From positions 200,607,619-200,671,618 of the forward strand of contig OY856188.1 of assembly GCA_963693315.1 (NCBI GenBank): a stretch of 64,000 nt of DNA, written 5' to 3'. The notes beneath the pieces were generated by a model. That model searched no databases. It was given only the letters and a program-made list of their open reading frames with translations, and was not told where the DNA came from. Source of the DNA: Diogma glabrata (taxonomy: Eukaryota > Arthropoda > Insecta > Diptera > Cylindrotomidae). Position 1 is the first letter of the stretch. Each line of letters starts with the position of its first letter. Shown here in pieces: positions 13,665 through 24,190 of the stretch. The position numbers were made by a program, and so were the translations under genes.

Positions 13665-13740
13665 CGAGTTAAACGTTTGTATCAATCGAGAGATGTTTTT
13701 AATACTAACAAAATGTAACTATCAAAATGTACTAACGATT
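13665..13740 (-). repeat. Copia 3' LTR remnant
   Basis: It lies immediately downstream of the RNase H stop codon (13754-13756 on the minus strand). It shares ACGTTTGTATCAATCGAGAG and AACAAAATGTAA with the right LTR at 30035-30090, with small indels. It is truncated at 13664, where repeat G begins. Confidence 0.75.
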
Positions 13741-13753
13741 ATTAGATATTAAA

Positions 13754-14471
13754 TCAAATTAAATTTAACATATCTCTAAGTTTAACATAAACAATGGGCT
13801 GAAGACCTTTAGTCATAATATCCGAGATTTGAACTTTGGTAGAAATATACTCAAGTTTGATTCGTCCTTCTGATATTTTCCCCTGATAAAATTGTACTTC
13901 ACATCTACACGTTTCATTCTGTAGTGTTCCTTTGGTTCTTTCGCAATTTGGATGCATGCCTGGTTGTCTTCATAAATAGTGACTGGTTCAGTTGCCTCAT
14001 TAAGTTCTGATAATATTCCTGTTATCCAGATTGATTCACAAGCGGCGGCATTAAGAGCAATATACTCTGCTTCAGTAGATGAAAGAGATATTGTTGGTTG
14101 TTTTCTTGTCAGCCATGAAACAGTCGATCCGAATATTTGAAACACATATCCAGTATTTGACTTCCGATTATTCATATAATTCGCCCAATCAGCTTCAGCG
14201 AATCCTTTAAGCGATTCAGTATTTCTATTTTGCTTACACGTTAATTTCAGATTAATTGTTTTCTTTATATATCTGAGAACTCTTGTCAAATGTTTCAAAG
14301 TATTATCATGTGCACAAGTCTGGAACTGACTAAAATAATTTACTGACGCGCTGAGATCTGGTCTATATGTCATCCAATAAGTATGTCATCCAATAAGGTA
14401 TCCAATAAGTTCTTTATATAATTTATCAGTCGTTAATTTGAAATCTTTAGAAAGATTTAGTCCATATTCGA
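13754..14471 (-). pseudogene. Copia polyprotein: end of RT and RNase H
   Basis: This is the C-terminal end of the copia polyprotein, which degrades the RNA strand during reverse transcription. Recognisable copia signatures in order are TRPDLS-like (TYRPDLSASVNYFSQ), FAEADWAN, SNTGYVFQIFGSTVSW, KQPTISLSSTEAEYIAL, the YEDNQACIQIA motif, and the end motif ISTKVQISDIMTKGLQP. A frameshift near 13880 moves the last ~40 residues to another frame. A ~15-bp local duplication near 14375-14400 (ATTGGATGACATA twice) disrupts the entry to the domain. The right edge stops at the LINE A target duplication, and the frame resumes at 24814. Confidence 0.9.
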
Positions 14472-14484
14472 TGGGTGTATTCAT
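14472..14484. repeat. Target-site duplication of LINE A, left copy
   Basis: TGGGTGTATTCAT here is repeated exactly at 24801-24813. It is followed by a T run (14484-14497), the poly-A tail of the minus-strand LINE A. Joining the flanks at this sequence restores the copia frame (RFGMDYCDT, then MNTPIEYGLNLSK). Confidence 0.95.
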
Positions 14485-14573
14485 TTTTTTTTTTTTTATT
14501 GGAGGGCCTTGAGACTTACAGTTCAAGTAGCACTGCGACCTGAAGGTCTATTGTGCTTACCCTGATTTTCTTA

Positions 14574-15745
14574 TTAGTCAGTCGTCGTCTGTGCCGTTAC
14601 TGGTTGTATTCTGTCATCCAAGTTGAGACTTTTAATAAAATTAATTAGCTCAATTGGAGTGACGTTTTGTGGTAATGGAAGTGTTAGTCTTCTATGACCA
14701 AGTTGGTTGTATCTGTGCCCAGAGAGTTCAGGACAGCTGCAGATGACGTATTCCATCGTTTCCGCGTCCGAGTAGCAGAATCTGCACCTGTCGGAAACAA
14801 CAAGCCCTATTTTGTTAAGATGGTGGTTTAAAAGACCACGTCCAGTAACGCACCACGTTAAAATTCTTAGAGACTCTCTGTTTAAGTCGATTGTTTTTGA
14901 GGGTGAAACAGGTAGGTTACCTAAAAACTTCTTGGAGTGTACTAGTCCCTCTCTGTTTCTCCATAATTTAGCATTTTGTTTTTGTTCCATTGTTTGGATT
15001 GTGCTTTTGAGCGAAGTCTTGGCCATTCCAAAGCATGGTTCAGGTCCAACAAATTTTTTATTGGCACCTTGCTTTGCTAAAGCGTCAGCGATAACATTTC
15101 CTTGTATTCCTGTGTGGCTAGGTGCCCACACAAGTGTTACTATGTTATTGCACGAGATTTTTAATAGATTTTGGTAGCATTCCCATACCAGTTTTGAATC
15201 AAAGCGCGTAGATTTTAGTGCCAAGAGTGCTGCTTGGCTGTCAGAGATAATATATATTTCAATATTTTGGTATTTTCTTTCAGCGCATAGAAAAGCGCAA
15301 CAACTAATGGCAAAAATTTCGGCTTGAAATATGGTTGTTGTGGTGCCTAAGGCAACCATTTGTTTTGTTCTAGGACCAAACACTCCTGCTCCCGTGCCCA
15401 TGTTGGTTCGAGAACCATCTGTGTACCAGATGCTGGCGTTATGTGGCAGTGACCGTATGTAGTTTTTAATAAGATCTCTGGCCAATATCTTGACATCAAA
15501 GTGCCTGTCTAAATCTATTGTTTTTGGCATACAATCCGAAATATGGTATGTATACAGTTCAGCTTGTAATTCAGAAAGGATTTTAAGGTGTCCAGTTAGA
15601 TTACCCGGCTTAAACCCTTCTGTGAGCTGCAGTCTATGAACGCTCAACACCGCTACAGATTTAACATGTAGGTGCAATGGAGAAAGCTTTAGAAGAATCT
15701 CCATTGCTGACGTTGGCGTGGTTTTGAAAGCACCTGTGGTACCTT
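14574..15745 (-). pseudogene. LINE A ORF2, C-terminal part: RNase H and zinc-knuckle-like end
   Basis: RNase H catalytic acidic residues are visible in order: IWYTDGSRTN (D), FQAEIFAIS (E), IISDSQAALLAL (D) and GNVIADALAKQG (D). The end has CRFCYSDAETMEYVICSCP, normally CX2C followed by a His and Cys; the usual His appears to be Tyr (MEYVICSC). The domain is in one open frame of about 370 codons, continuous with RT except for a one-base indel near 15735-15745. The product would help remove template RNA during target-primed reverse transcription. The frameshift makes it non-functional as read. Confidence 0.9.
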
Positions 15746-17486
15746 TGTATTTTTGTAAATATATTTTGAGCAGTTATTTGGCGCGTTTTAGGCCACCAAA
15801 CTAAAGCTGCATATGTTAGAATTGGTTTTATAATACTTTGGTGCAACCAAAGTATCATTTTTGGGCTAAGACCCCATGTTTTCCCAAACAGGTTTCTGCA
15901 TGTGAAGAAAACTTTGTTTGCCTTATCAGAGATATATTTCAAGTGTGGGTTCCAAGTTAGTTTGCTATCCAGGATCACACCTAAATATCTAACCTCTTTT
16001 GATGTTTGTATTGGATCGCCGTTTAGAACAGGAGAAACGAAATTGAAGTTTCTCCTGTTTGTGAAAACGACAATGCTTGTTTTTTGGGGATTGATCGACA
16101 GTCTCAATCTGTTGCACCACTTTGATACAATATTAAGAGCTGTCTGGGTTCGACCAGCGACAATGGAGTCATGTTTCCCTTTAACCATGACTGCCAAGTC
16201 GTCGGCATAGCCTACAGTGTTGAAGCCGGAATCATTTAGCTTAGTGAGGAGATCATCAGCCACCATTAGCCAAAGCAGCGGAGAGAGCACGCCCCCTTGC
16301 GGGCAGCCTCTAGATGCAGGAACAGTCACTGAATAATCACCTAGTGTAGCCGTTATCTTCCGACTCTGTAGCATCTTGATAATCCACGCAATGATAAGCG
16401 GGTTTATATTTTTCTTTGTGGCCATTTCAATGATAGCATTGAAGTGGACATTGTCAAAGGCTCCTTGTATGTCCATAAATGTACATACAAGTGCCTCCTT
16501 ATAGTTTAAGGTGCTCTCAATTTCTTTCACCATTTTGTGTAACGCCGTTTCAGTAGATTTCCCAGTCTGATAGGCGTGCTGGCTAGAGTTGAGAGGGTTT
16601 TGTTTGAGACATACATGACGGATGTGATAGTCCAACATCTTTTCCATTGTTTTTAATAGAAAAGATGTAAGACTTATGGGTCTGTATGATTTGGCTTCAT
16701 TTGGTTTTTTTCCTGGCTTAGGTATAAAAACAACTCTGGTTTCTCGCCATATCTGAGGAATGTAAGCAAGGCGAAAGCTTGCTTTGAACAAACGCATGAG
16801 ATATGGAAGAATGATTGTTAGACCCTTTTGCAGATATACCGGAAAAATTCCATCACCTCCTGGAGATTTATACGGACCGAAGGATTCTATAGCCCATCTC
16901 GCTTTGTTGGGGGTAAAAATTGTGTTGGCTAAATGATCTGCAGTACTTCTAGTTGCAGGATCTAGAAGATGTACGTCTTCGTTGACATTATCTTCCGTGC
17001 TCCATTCTATTGAGCCCGGAAATTGGGTTTGAAGTAAAGTATCTAGTGTCTCAATGCAGCTTGTGGTATACGTACCATTTGGTTTGCAGATTGAGCCTAG
17101 AGGGTTTGTGTGATCAGACGACATCAATTTTTGGAGTCGAGATGCAGCAGGCAGATTATCTATCGTATTGCAGAGCTCTTTCCAGCTATTTCTTTTTGAT
17201 TGTCTGAGTTCTTTATTATAATTGGTTAGAGCTACTCGGTACTTTATCCAATTATTTGTTGTTTTTGCTCTGTTAAAGAGCTTACGAACTTTATTCCTTT
17301 TCCTCTCCAAGTTACCATTCCACCAAGGTACATCTCTGCATCTTTTGGATTGAGTTATTGGAGTATTAAGGTTGTATGCCTCAGTGATAATTTCTTGCAA
17401 ATTATTTGCTGCAGATTCGAGCTCAAATGTAGAGTTGATACTGCCGCAACTATTTACATTATCATGAAGATACGTTGTGTAAAGTT
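15661..17486 (-). pseudogene. LINE A ORF2, reverse transcriptase domain
   Basis: RT motifs are clear: KSPGGDGIFPVYLQ, KSYRPISLTSFLLKTMEK, CTFMDIQGAFDNVHF (catalytic Asp), ASRGCPQGGVLSPLLW, and GYADDLAVMV (catalytic YADD). The N-terminal linker (DVPWWNGNLERKRNKVRKLF) is typical between endonuclease and RT. The open frame begins upstream of any Met because the element continues at 24190: TGGGAACTT there joins TACACAACG here, giving an unbroken frame. The 3' side ends by frameshift near 15740. The RT itself looks well preserved, so the insertion is not very old. Confidence 0.93.
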
Positions 17487-17492
17487 TGTAAG

Positions 17493-18049
17493 AGAAAATC
17501 CGTAAAACAAATTTTATATTATATAAGATGAGACATTCTTTACCACAAAAAATTAAATATATGATATTTCATACGCATATAATGAGCATAGTCAGATACC
17601 TCATTCCAATTTGGGATACGGCTGCCAATGTAAGACTCTCTGAAATACACGTTCTTCTTAACAAAAGCTTAAAAACAATTAAAAATCTTCCTTTAAGAAC
17701 TCCTACTGCAATTTTGTATTCAAATATTCTACCCCTATCAAAATTAATTGAGTTTGAAATTGTGTACCTTGTTTTCAAAATTAAAAATAATTTTATAAAA
17801 AACAATTTTTTAATCCGTCACTCTAGTTTAGTTCACTCGTATAATACTCGCCAAGCCTCAGACATATACATAGATTTTTGTCGAACTAGCATAGGACAGA
17901 AAAACTTAATATTTATTGGCTTTTCCTTATACAATAAACTGCCAGACTCACTGAAACAAGAAACACGAATATCTATTTTTAAACTGACTCGTTTGATTGC
18001 TTTCACATCGGTTAGACGTGTTTTAAACTTAATTTTTTATTTTAATTAA
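17493..18049 (+). pseudogene. LINE B ORF2 C-terminal fragment
   Basis: The open frame starts at the truncation point, in phase (KIRKTNFILYKM), so the first Met is not a true start. RHSLPQKIKYMIFHTHIMSI and RYLIPIWDTA match the conserved region after RT in CR1-like LINEs. The fragment ends with a KLPDSLKQETRISIFKLTR-like phrase that is typical of the C terminus. The RT catalytic core is absent, so it encodes no active enzyme. The stop lies next to the Jockey target site. Confidence 0.85.
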
Positions 18050-18141
18050 TTTAAAATCAAAATAAAAATTCTAGAATTTGTGAAAACAATATATCAATAC
18101 TAACATTTATTTCTAAAGAAAATTATTTGAAGTGATAAACT

Positions 18142-19626
18142 ATGAGTGAAGAATCTAGTGGTCAGTTAGAACTTAAGCGAAAACAAATAGATAGTGAACA
18201 GTTAGATGAAGACACCAAAACAGTGAAACATAAAAAAACGTCATTAAGAGTGGCTACAAAAAAAATGGCTACTAAAAAACCAAAAATGAAATTAAGAGAT
18301 GAGAATGTCTCTTTGAAAAAAGAGATAGAGAAATTTAAAGAAATTATTACAAATTTGCAGCAACAAATAAAAAAACTTACGAATACAAAGAATAGAGGAA
18401 TAGATGACATCACTAATCTGCAATCCACCATATGTAACGACAATGAGATGGATGAGATGATAACACATCCTACAATACCAATACAATCTCAATTAGATAA
18501 TAATATGACGGAGCAACCATCAACCTCAAAACATGTTAAACAAAATGAAAATTATATTGACCTACAAAATATTACAATTCATAAAACAACAGATGATACG
18601 ACGATGTTTAATAAACAAAACAAAAAAGTCATAAAATTAAAGGTACCAGTTATCTACATTTATGAACAACAAATAAAAAACGTTCAACGTGATATTATAG
18701 AAAATTTAAAAATAAAAAATTTTCAAATTAAGAAAATTAATAAATCGAAATATTCATTAATTGTTGAAAATTTAGATGATCATAAACAAATTAAAAAAAT
18801 GTTAACGGAAAAAGGAAATCATACTTATACATTCACTCCTGAAGAAGAAAAATACAAATCAATTCTGCTTAAAGGAATGGATGCAGAAGACGATCCAACT
18901 ATTATACTTCAAGAACTGAAAGCAATGGAAATAGAAGATGTACAGTTCACAAAAGTCAACAGGTTCTCTACAAAACATTCAAAACAAAACGCATACAATA
19001 CTTCAATATTTATCGTACAACTATCACCTGAAAGTAAAATAAATAATTTATATAAAATAAAAGTGATCAATTATCGTTGCATTAAATGGGAAAAAATAAA
19101 TAAACAAAACACAGTTATTCAATGTGTCAAATGCCAAAGATATGGGCATGTTGCGGTAAACTGTTCGTTAGAGTACAGGTGTGTAAAATGTGGACAAAAC
19201 CATGGCCCAAATAATTGCAATATTAAAGAAAAAAAATCTACTGAGGAATTATTTTGCATACTTTGCAAAAAAAACGGACATCCTGCATCATTTAAGGGTT
19301 GCTTAAAATATAAGGAAATACAGGATAACATACAGCTAAACAGAGAAAAAATACAAATAAAAAGAAATATAAGTAACAAAACCAGATTAGATGTCAGTAA
19401 TGTTAAACAAGGAATAAGCTATAAAGATATTTTAAATCAAGGACTTAACAAAAACAATAGTGGTATCATACAAGAAGCTACTAAAATGGAGGACACCAAC
19501 AGCATCTTAAGCGATATCTTAAAAAGTGTAAGTAGTATTAATCTTAGACTAAGTAATATAGAAAATAATATCCAATTCAATTCGAAAAGAATTGATGAAT
19601 TATATTCAAAGCAAGATGGAAATTAG
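18142..19626 (+). CDS. Jockey ORF1: gag-like RNA-binding protein with CCHC knuckles
   Basis: This 494-residue protein would bind element RNA and form a ribonucleoprotein particle. The start ATG at 18142 opens a Lys/Glu-rich N terminus. Residues ~50-90 look coiled-coil (ENVSLKKEIEKFKEIITNLQ). A central domain at ~165-320 fits the RRM/pre-C2HC type of Jockey gags. Three knuckles follow at about 329-390: CVKCQRYGHVAVNC (CX2CX4HX4C), CVKCGQNHGPNNC (CX2CX3HX4C) and CILCKKNGHPASFKGC (CX2CX4HX6C), the standard Jockey trio. The C terminus looks coiled-coil. The stop TAG overlaps the start of ORF2 by 11 nt when ATG 19616 is used, which suggests coupled translation. Confidence 0.93.
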   Translation: MSEESSGQLELKRKQIDSEQLDEDTKTVKHKKTSLRVATKKMATKKPKMKLRDENVSLKKEIEKFKEIITNLQQQIKKLTNTKNRGIDDITNLQSTICNDNEMDEMITHPTIPIQSQLDNNMTEQPSTSKHVKQNENYIDLQNITIHKTTDDTTMFNKQNKKVIKLKVPVIYIYEQQIKNVQRDIIENLKIKNFQIKKINKSKYSLIVENLDDHKQIKKMLTEKGNHTYTFTPEEEKYKSILLKGMDAEDDPTIILQELKAMEIEDVQFTKVNRFSTKHSKQNAYNTSIFIVQLSPESKINNLYKIKVINYRCIKWEKINKQNTVIQCVKCQRYGHVAVNCSLEYRCVKCGQNHGPNNCNIKEKKSTEELFCILCKKNGHPASFKGCLKYKEIQDNIQLNREKIQIKRNISNKTRLDVSNVKQGISYKDILNQGLNKNNSGIIQEATKMEDTNSILSDILKSVSSINLRLSNIENNIQFNSKRIDELYSKQDGN

Positions 19627-22600
19627 GTTAAACTCAATTAAAATATTTTCTATTAATGTAAATTCTCTTATTTCCACTACAAAAAGAATATATTTGACGC
19701 AATTTTTGGAAAATCATAAACCGGATATTGTCTTTTTAATTGAGACAAAATTAAATGAAAAACATAATTTATTCTTTGAGCAATACAATATGATAAGATC
19801 AGACAGAAAAATAAACAAAAACGGAGGGGGTACAGCAATTCTAGTGAGAAAAGATATTAAGTATAATGTTAATAGAAATGGTTCGATTTTGAGTAATAAA
19901 TGTTTAGAAACGACGATAATTACAGTGAAAATTCAAGGTCATAATAATTTGTTTTTAATTTCCGCATATGCATCAGAAAATAATAAAGAATTATTTAAAG
20001 AAGAATTTCATAATTTATTTAAAATTTTAGAGTTAGACAAAAATGAGAACTTTTATGTAATTGGAGGAGATCTTAATGCTAAAAATAAAGAGTGGGGCAA
20101 CACACTAAATAATTGTAGAGGTAATTTTTTAAAGAATTGGGTAGAAAATAACGAAATTGAGTATAAATGTAATCTGATGACGTCTGATATACCAACCTTT
20201 CGATCAGGATCTTTCCTTGACATATGCTTAATAGATAGAAGATTCATAGTCTTAACACCAAACAATTGTAATAAACTGGAAACTATTAACTATGATAGTG
20301 ACCATAGAGGCCTTATAATTAGAGTTAAGCTTGATAAAAATCAAATCTTTATCATTAACAAAAATAGAGTTGAAGATATTTATAACTACAAAAAAACCAA
20401 TTGGGGGTTATTTCGGGCGACATTAATAAGAAAATTCACAACTATTACAAAAGAAAACGGAAACTTAGATATGATTCCAAATAATAGAAATATGACAAAT
20501 GTAGAAATAGACGACTGCATAGTAAAATTAGAACAACTTATTAGACAAACAACAGAAGAATGTGTGCCTAAATTTAATTTTAAAAACATTTATAAAAATT
20601 ACAGAACACCGGTTATTGATAAACTTTTTAAACGAAAAACCACATTAATATCTCAATTATTTACGCTTCAGAAAAATAATTTTAATAAATGTTATGAAAA
20701 TGAAATTGTGGTAACTAAATCTTTAATCAAAAATATTAAAAAATTAATTCACGATAATGTACAGAATGCAACGAATAATTATTGGATTAACAGAATTAGT
20801 AAAATAAATCCAAGAAATAAAAATATGTACAACGAAATCAAAAAAATTTTTATCAATAAAGCTGAATCTGGAATAAAAGATTTAAAAATAGATAAAAATG
20901 ATCAAATCTTAATCAAGAGCGGTATAGATATGACAAATCTAGAAGCCGATAGCAATACATATATAATCCGTAATAACAAATACAAACTTGATATAATAGG
21001 AACCCATTACGAAGAAATTTATGCCAAGCAACAAGAAAATAATAACCCAGAATTGAACTCAAAAATATCAGCAGCAACGGCAACCATTAAAGAAAAGCTG
21101 GATAACAGACGAAATCACCAAACAATAGTTTTTAATAAATTATATGAATCAGATGGAGAAAATTTAGAGCAGAATTTATTTACCTCTATAAGCGAAGTTA
21201 CCTACCTGTTTAAATCAGTTAATAATAAAGTTTCCTCTGGTATAGATAGAATCCCAAACATAATAATTAAAAATTTACCCCAAATTATCATTAAAATGTA
21301 TTGCAGATTGTATAACAATATGCTAAATAATAATTATGTGCCTCAACGTTGGAAAATATCTAAAGTCATTCCAGTAATAAAACCAGGAAAAGATCCTACA
21401 AACTATGAGAGTTATAGACCAATAAATATGCTACCAAATCATAGCAAAATATTAGAGAAAATTATACAAATAAAACTAAATGAAATATTGGAAAATTATA
21501 AAATTATTCCAGAAAGTCAATTTGGGTTTCGAAAAAAGCACTCAACAGTACATGCCATTAACAAAATCACGTCTGATATTATGTGGAAATTAAATAATAA
21601 AGAATGTGTAGGGACTTGTCTAATTGATACCAAAACTGCCTTTGATACGATGTGGATAGATGCATTCATATATAAACTGGTCATTAATGGAATGCCAGAA
21701 AACTTAATACTGATAATCTACGAACTAATAAAAGACAAAAGATTTTTAGTTACAAGCAATGACACGAAATCAGATAAAATATTTAAAGTACAAAATGGAC
21801 TACAACAAGGAACCATTTTAGCTCCAACGTTTTTCAACATATACATAAGCGACATATTTGATCAAGAAATTTTTCAAAAACCAACCAATAGTGGTATTGC
21901 ATATGCAGATGATATAACAATCTATACTAGTGGTAAAACTGCGACCAAAATACAAAAAGAGCTACAAAATATGTTTAACAAAACCACAGAATTCTTATCT
22001 ACATGGAAGCTTAGTATAAATGAAAGTAAAAGTGAAACAATTTTTTTTAGACCTGGTCTAGAAAAATGTAACCAGGATATAAGGAAAAACTGGAGAAGCT
22101 TTAGTATAAAGGCACCAAATGGTAATGATATCCCACATAAACGAAATGTTAAACTATTGGGCATCCAATTAAATCATAGAATGAATTACACTAATCATAT
22201 TAATACACAACTGAACAAAGCTCGAAAATCTTTTATGGCATGTAAGAAGTTGTTCTACAATAAATCATTAAAACACAAAGTAAAATTAATAGCATATCGA
22301 ACTCTAATTAGACCTATATTGACATATGGTTGTCCCATATGGTTTAATATTAGTGCGACTAATATGGAAAAATTTCGAAAATTTGAAAGAAAAATCATAA
22401 GAGCTTGCATTAACAAATGGAGAAATCCAGCAAAGGATTTTCATTATTACTCGAACAAATTTATATACCAAAAAGGGGAAATAGGAAGAATAGATAATTT
22501 TATAATAAAAATTTGCAGAAAACACTTTAATAATATAATGGAGGTAACTGAAAATGCATTAATATCCCAAATATATTATCCCAATCCGTTGTATTACATA

Positions 22601-22840
22601 AAAGCTATGGAAAATGGATATATACCACCAGAAGCTTTCATTTATCTGGATCAACAAAATTTAATACAAAAGAATAACGGTATCCCATTAATTTATCATA
22701 TTAATAGAAGAACAACAGACTCGAAATTATATCAATATTATGAAAACATTTCGAATGATCAGTTAAAATTTGATATAAACATACCCGTGGCAGATACCAA
22801 AGATCTGCAAAAATATACTAAAACGATTTGGTGGAAATAA
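19616..22840 (+). CDS. Jockey ORF2: endonuclease-reverse transcriptase
   Basis: About 1,074 residues from ATG 19616 (an in-frame ATG at 19595 is also possible). The APE-type endonuclease is at residues ~5-235: FSINVNSL (N), FLIETKLNEKH (E), VIGGDLNAKNKEWGN, LDICLIDRRF and YDSDHRGLII (catalytic SDH). RT is at ~500-800: SGIDRIPNIIIKNLP, YRPINMLPNHSKILEK, ESQFGFRKKHSTVHAI, CLIDTKTAFDTMW (Asp), NGLQQGTILAPTFFNIYISD and AYADDITIY (YADD). The C-terminal LIRPILTYGCPIWF is typical of Jockey. There is no RNase H, as expected for the clade. No stop or frameshift was seen, so the enzyme may be functional. It nicks target DNA and primes cDNA synthesis. Confidence 0.95.
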   Translation: MEIRLNSIKIFSINVNSLISTTKRIYLTQFLENHKPDIVFLIETKLNEKHNLFFEQYNMIRSDRKINKNGGGTAILVRKDIKYNVNRNGSILSNKCLETTIITVKIQGHNNLFLISAYASENNKELFKEEFHNLFKILELDKNENFYVIGGDLNAKNKEWGNTLNNCRGNFLKNWVENNEIEYKCNLMTSDIPTFRSGSFLDICLIDRRFIVLTPNNCNKLETINYDSDHRGLIIRVKLDKNQIFIINKNRVEDIYNYKKTNWGLFRATLIRKFTTITKENGNLDMIPNNRNMTNVEIDDCIVKLEQLIRQTTEECVPKFNFKNIYKNYRTPVIDKLFKRKTTLISQLFTLQKNNFNKCYENEIVVTKSLIKNIKKLIHDNVQNATNNYWINRISKINPRNKNMYNEIKKIFINKAESGIKDLKIDKNDQILIKSGIDMTNLEADSNTYIIRNNKYKLDIIGTHYEEIYAKQQENNNPELNSKISAATATIKEKLDNRRNHQTIVFNKLYESDGENLEQNLFTSISEVTYLFKSVNNKVSSGIDRIPNIIIKNLPQIIIKMYCRLYNNMLNNNYVPQRWKISKVIPVIKPGKDPTNYESYRPINMLPNHSKILEKIIQIKLNEILENYKIIPESQFGFRKKHSTVHAINKITSDIMWKLNNKECVGTCLIDTKTAFDTMWIDAFIYKLVINGMPENLILIIYELIKDKRFLVTSNDTKSDKIFKVQNGLQQGTILAPTFFNIYISDIFDQEIFQKPTNSGIAYADDITIYTSGKTATKIQKELQNMFNKTTEFLSTWKLSINESKSETIFFRPGLEKCNQDIRKNWRSFSIKAPNGNDIPHKRNVKLLGIQLNHRMNYTNHINTQLNKARKSFMACKKLFYNKSLKHKVKLIAYRTLIRPILTYGCPIWFNISATNMEKFRKFERKIIRACINKWRNPAKDFHYYSNKFIYQKGEIGRIDNFIIKICRKHFNNIMEVTENALISQIYYPNPLYYIKAMENGYIPPEAFIYLDQQNLIQKNNGIPLIYHINRRTTDSKLYQYYENISNDQLKFDINIPVADTKDLQKYTKTIWWK

Positions 22841-23371
22841 GAAAATAATGATAGGGAAACAGATATTAAATATTAGTAAAAATTATTCCCGCTGATATAA
22901 AATTACTCATTGATACATTAATCAATGATCTAGAATAGAATTAGATGTAATTAGTTAATAGTTTTTATTAGGTTTTAGATAAAAAAAAAAAAAGGATATT
23001 CGTTTTAAAAAAATTTTTCGAATGCAAACTAAATCATAAATAAATAAAAAAATCATTTAACATAGAATTATAATAAAATGACAAAAAAACCATTATAATT
23101 AAAAACAAATATTTAGAGTGTTCCAAAGAGAACCATTAAATGTACAGTAGTTATAAAAAATATATTTCTTTAGCTTTAGAGAAATTGGATTGTAAAAAAA
23201 ACGAGTTAAAGAAAAATAAAGCAAAGCTCTTCAATTCAAAATTCTATTTTTAAACTTGAACTTAAAAATCATCTACTTTCCAGTCAATAAGCCGGCAGAT
23301 GATCAAAAATTACATTTTCTGCGCTCTTTGTCTTGTTCTGTGTGGTTTTTTGTTTGTTTGTAAGAAAAAAC

Positions 23372-23894
23372 AATAGTTATTTATTATACAAGGGAAAAAA
23401 GTAGTAGATTTTAGCTCGAGGTTGTGTTGTCTCCCGACGCGAAGCGGAGGGAGACAAAAAACCGAGAGCTAAAATCTACAATTTTTCCCGTGTATAATAC
23501 ACTATTTTTTTCTGTGACTGGATAAATATTAATATAATTATAAAAAAAATAATATTAAACAAATATTACAATATGTATATTCACCACACCATACGAATTT
23601 TTCTTGAATAAAAACTTAAAATTAAGTTTCATTTTATTTGTCAAAACCAGTTATTAACATCAAGAAGAAAACGGTATAACTTTTCATTAACATTAAAATA
23701 GTCATAAATATTCATAAATATTCATAATATTCATCATTTATGTGTATATATGTATTTATATATATATTTTTATCTATCCGGGAAAAAAGTACATACTTTT
23801 TTCCCGGGGAAAAAAGTATTTTATGAAAAGTAGCATTTTTGCACCTGTCAGCAGAAGTAAAATGTTAAACTTTTTTCCCGTCACAGAAAAAACA
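23372..23894 (+). mobile_element. Hairpin-bearing MITE, copy 1 (hairpin site 2)
   Basis: It begins AATAGTTATTTATTATACAA and ends TTTTTTCCCGTCACAGAAAA. The first ~133 bp form a long hairpin: arms GTAGATTTTAGCTC and GAGCTAAAATCTAC lie around the GC-rich core TCTCCCGACGCGAAGCGG-AGGGAGAC. The remaining 390 bp has weak terminal repeats (TTTTTTCTGTGAC). A near-identical inverted copy is at 40094-40599, which defines both boundaries. It has no coding capacity. It sits in the 3' UTR of the Jockey element. Confidence 0.85.
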
Positions 23895-24190
23895 CTTTTT
23901 TTTGTGTGTTTGAAAAAAAAACGAGTTTTTTTTAGATATAATATGTACATTTTTCGTATAATGCGCTTGTCCGATCGAAAATGAAAATAAAACTTTTAAT
24001 TAATTTGTCTACGTATGCATTTTTATGCAGTTGTAGGCATTAAAATAATATATTTCATTGTTTTTCAAGAATTTTTTATTTTAAATTTAAAATTTAAATT
24101 TTTTTTTTTTTTTTTAAGTTTTTAATTAAATTAAATATAAAGAAAACTGTAAACCTTGAAATAAATAAATAATAAAGAAAAAAAAAAAAA

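Larger units (their letters stand above)
18053..23993 (+). mobile_element. Jockey-type LINE, apparently full length, two intact ORFs
   Basis: The 13-bp duplication TTTTAATTAATTT flanks it at 18040-18052 and 23994-24006. The right end is A-rich (GAAAATGAAAATAAAAC). Net of the 523-bp MITE at 23372-23894 it is about 5.4 kb, normal for a two-ORF Jockey element. An alternative 3' end is the run of 13 A near 22982, but no matching duplication was found there. Both ORFs are free of stops, making this the best candidate for recent activity in the window. Confidence 0.85.
17487..24190 (+). mobile_element. LINE B: CR1-like non-LTR element, 5'-truncated, interrupted by Jockey
   Basis: It is flanked by AAAGTT at 17481-17486 and 24191-24196, and ends at the right in AAACTGTAAACCTTGAAATA followed by AATAAATAATAAAG and a poly-A run. 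That is the kind of 3' tail seen in insect CR1-like LINEs. The left end starts directly in the RT C-terminal coding region. Its own DNA is 17487-18052 plus about 24007-24190; the rest is the nested Jockey element. Precise removal restores the LINE A endonuclease-RT frame. Confidence 0.88.

Noticed and set aside
22980..22996. Run of 13 A after Jockey ORF2 as the element's 3' end
   Set aside because: No target duplication follows it, while TTTTAATTAATTT matches exactly at 18040 and 23994. The run is probably internal to the 3' UTR, though this is not certain.
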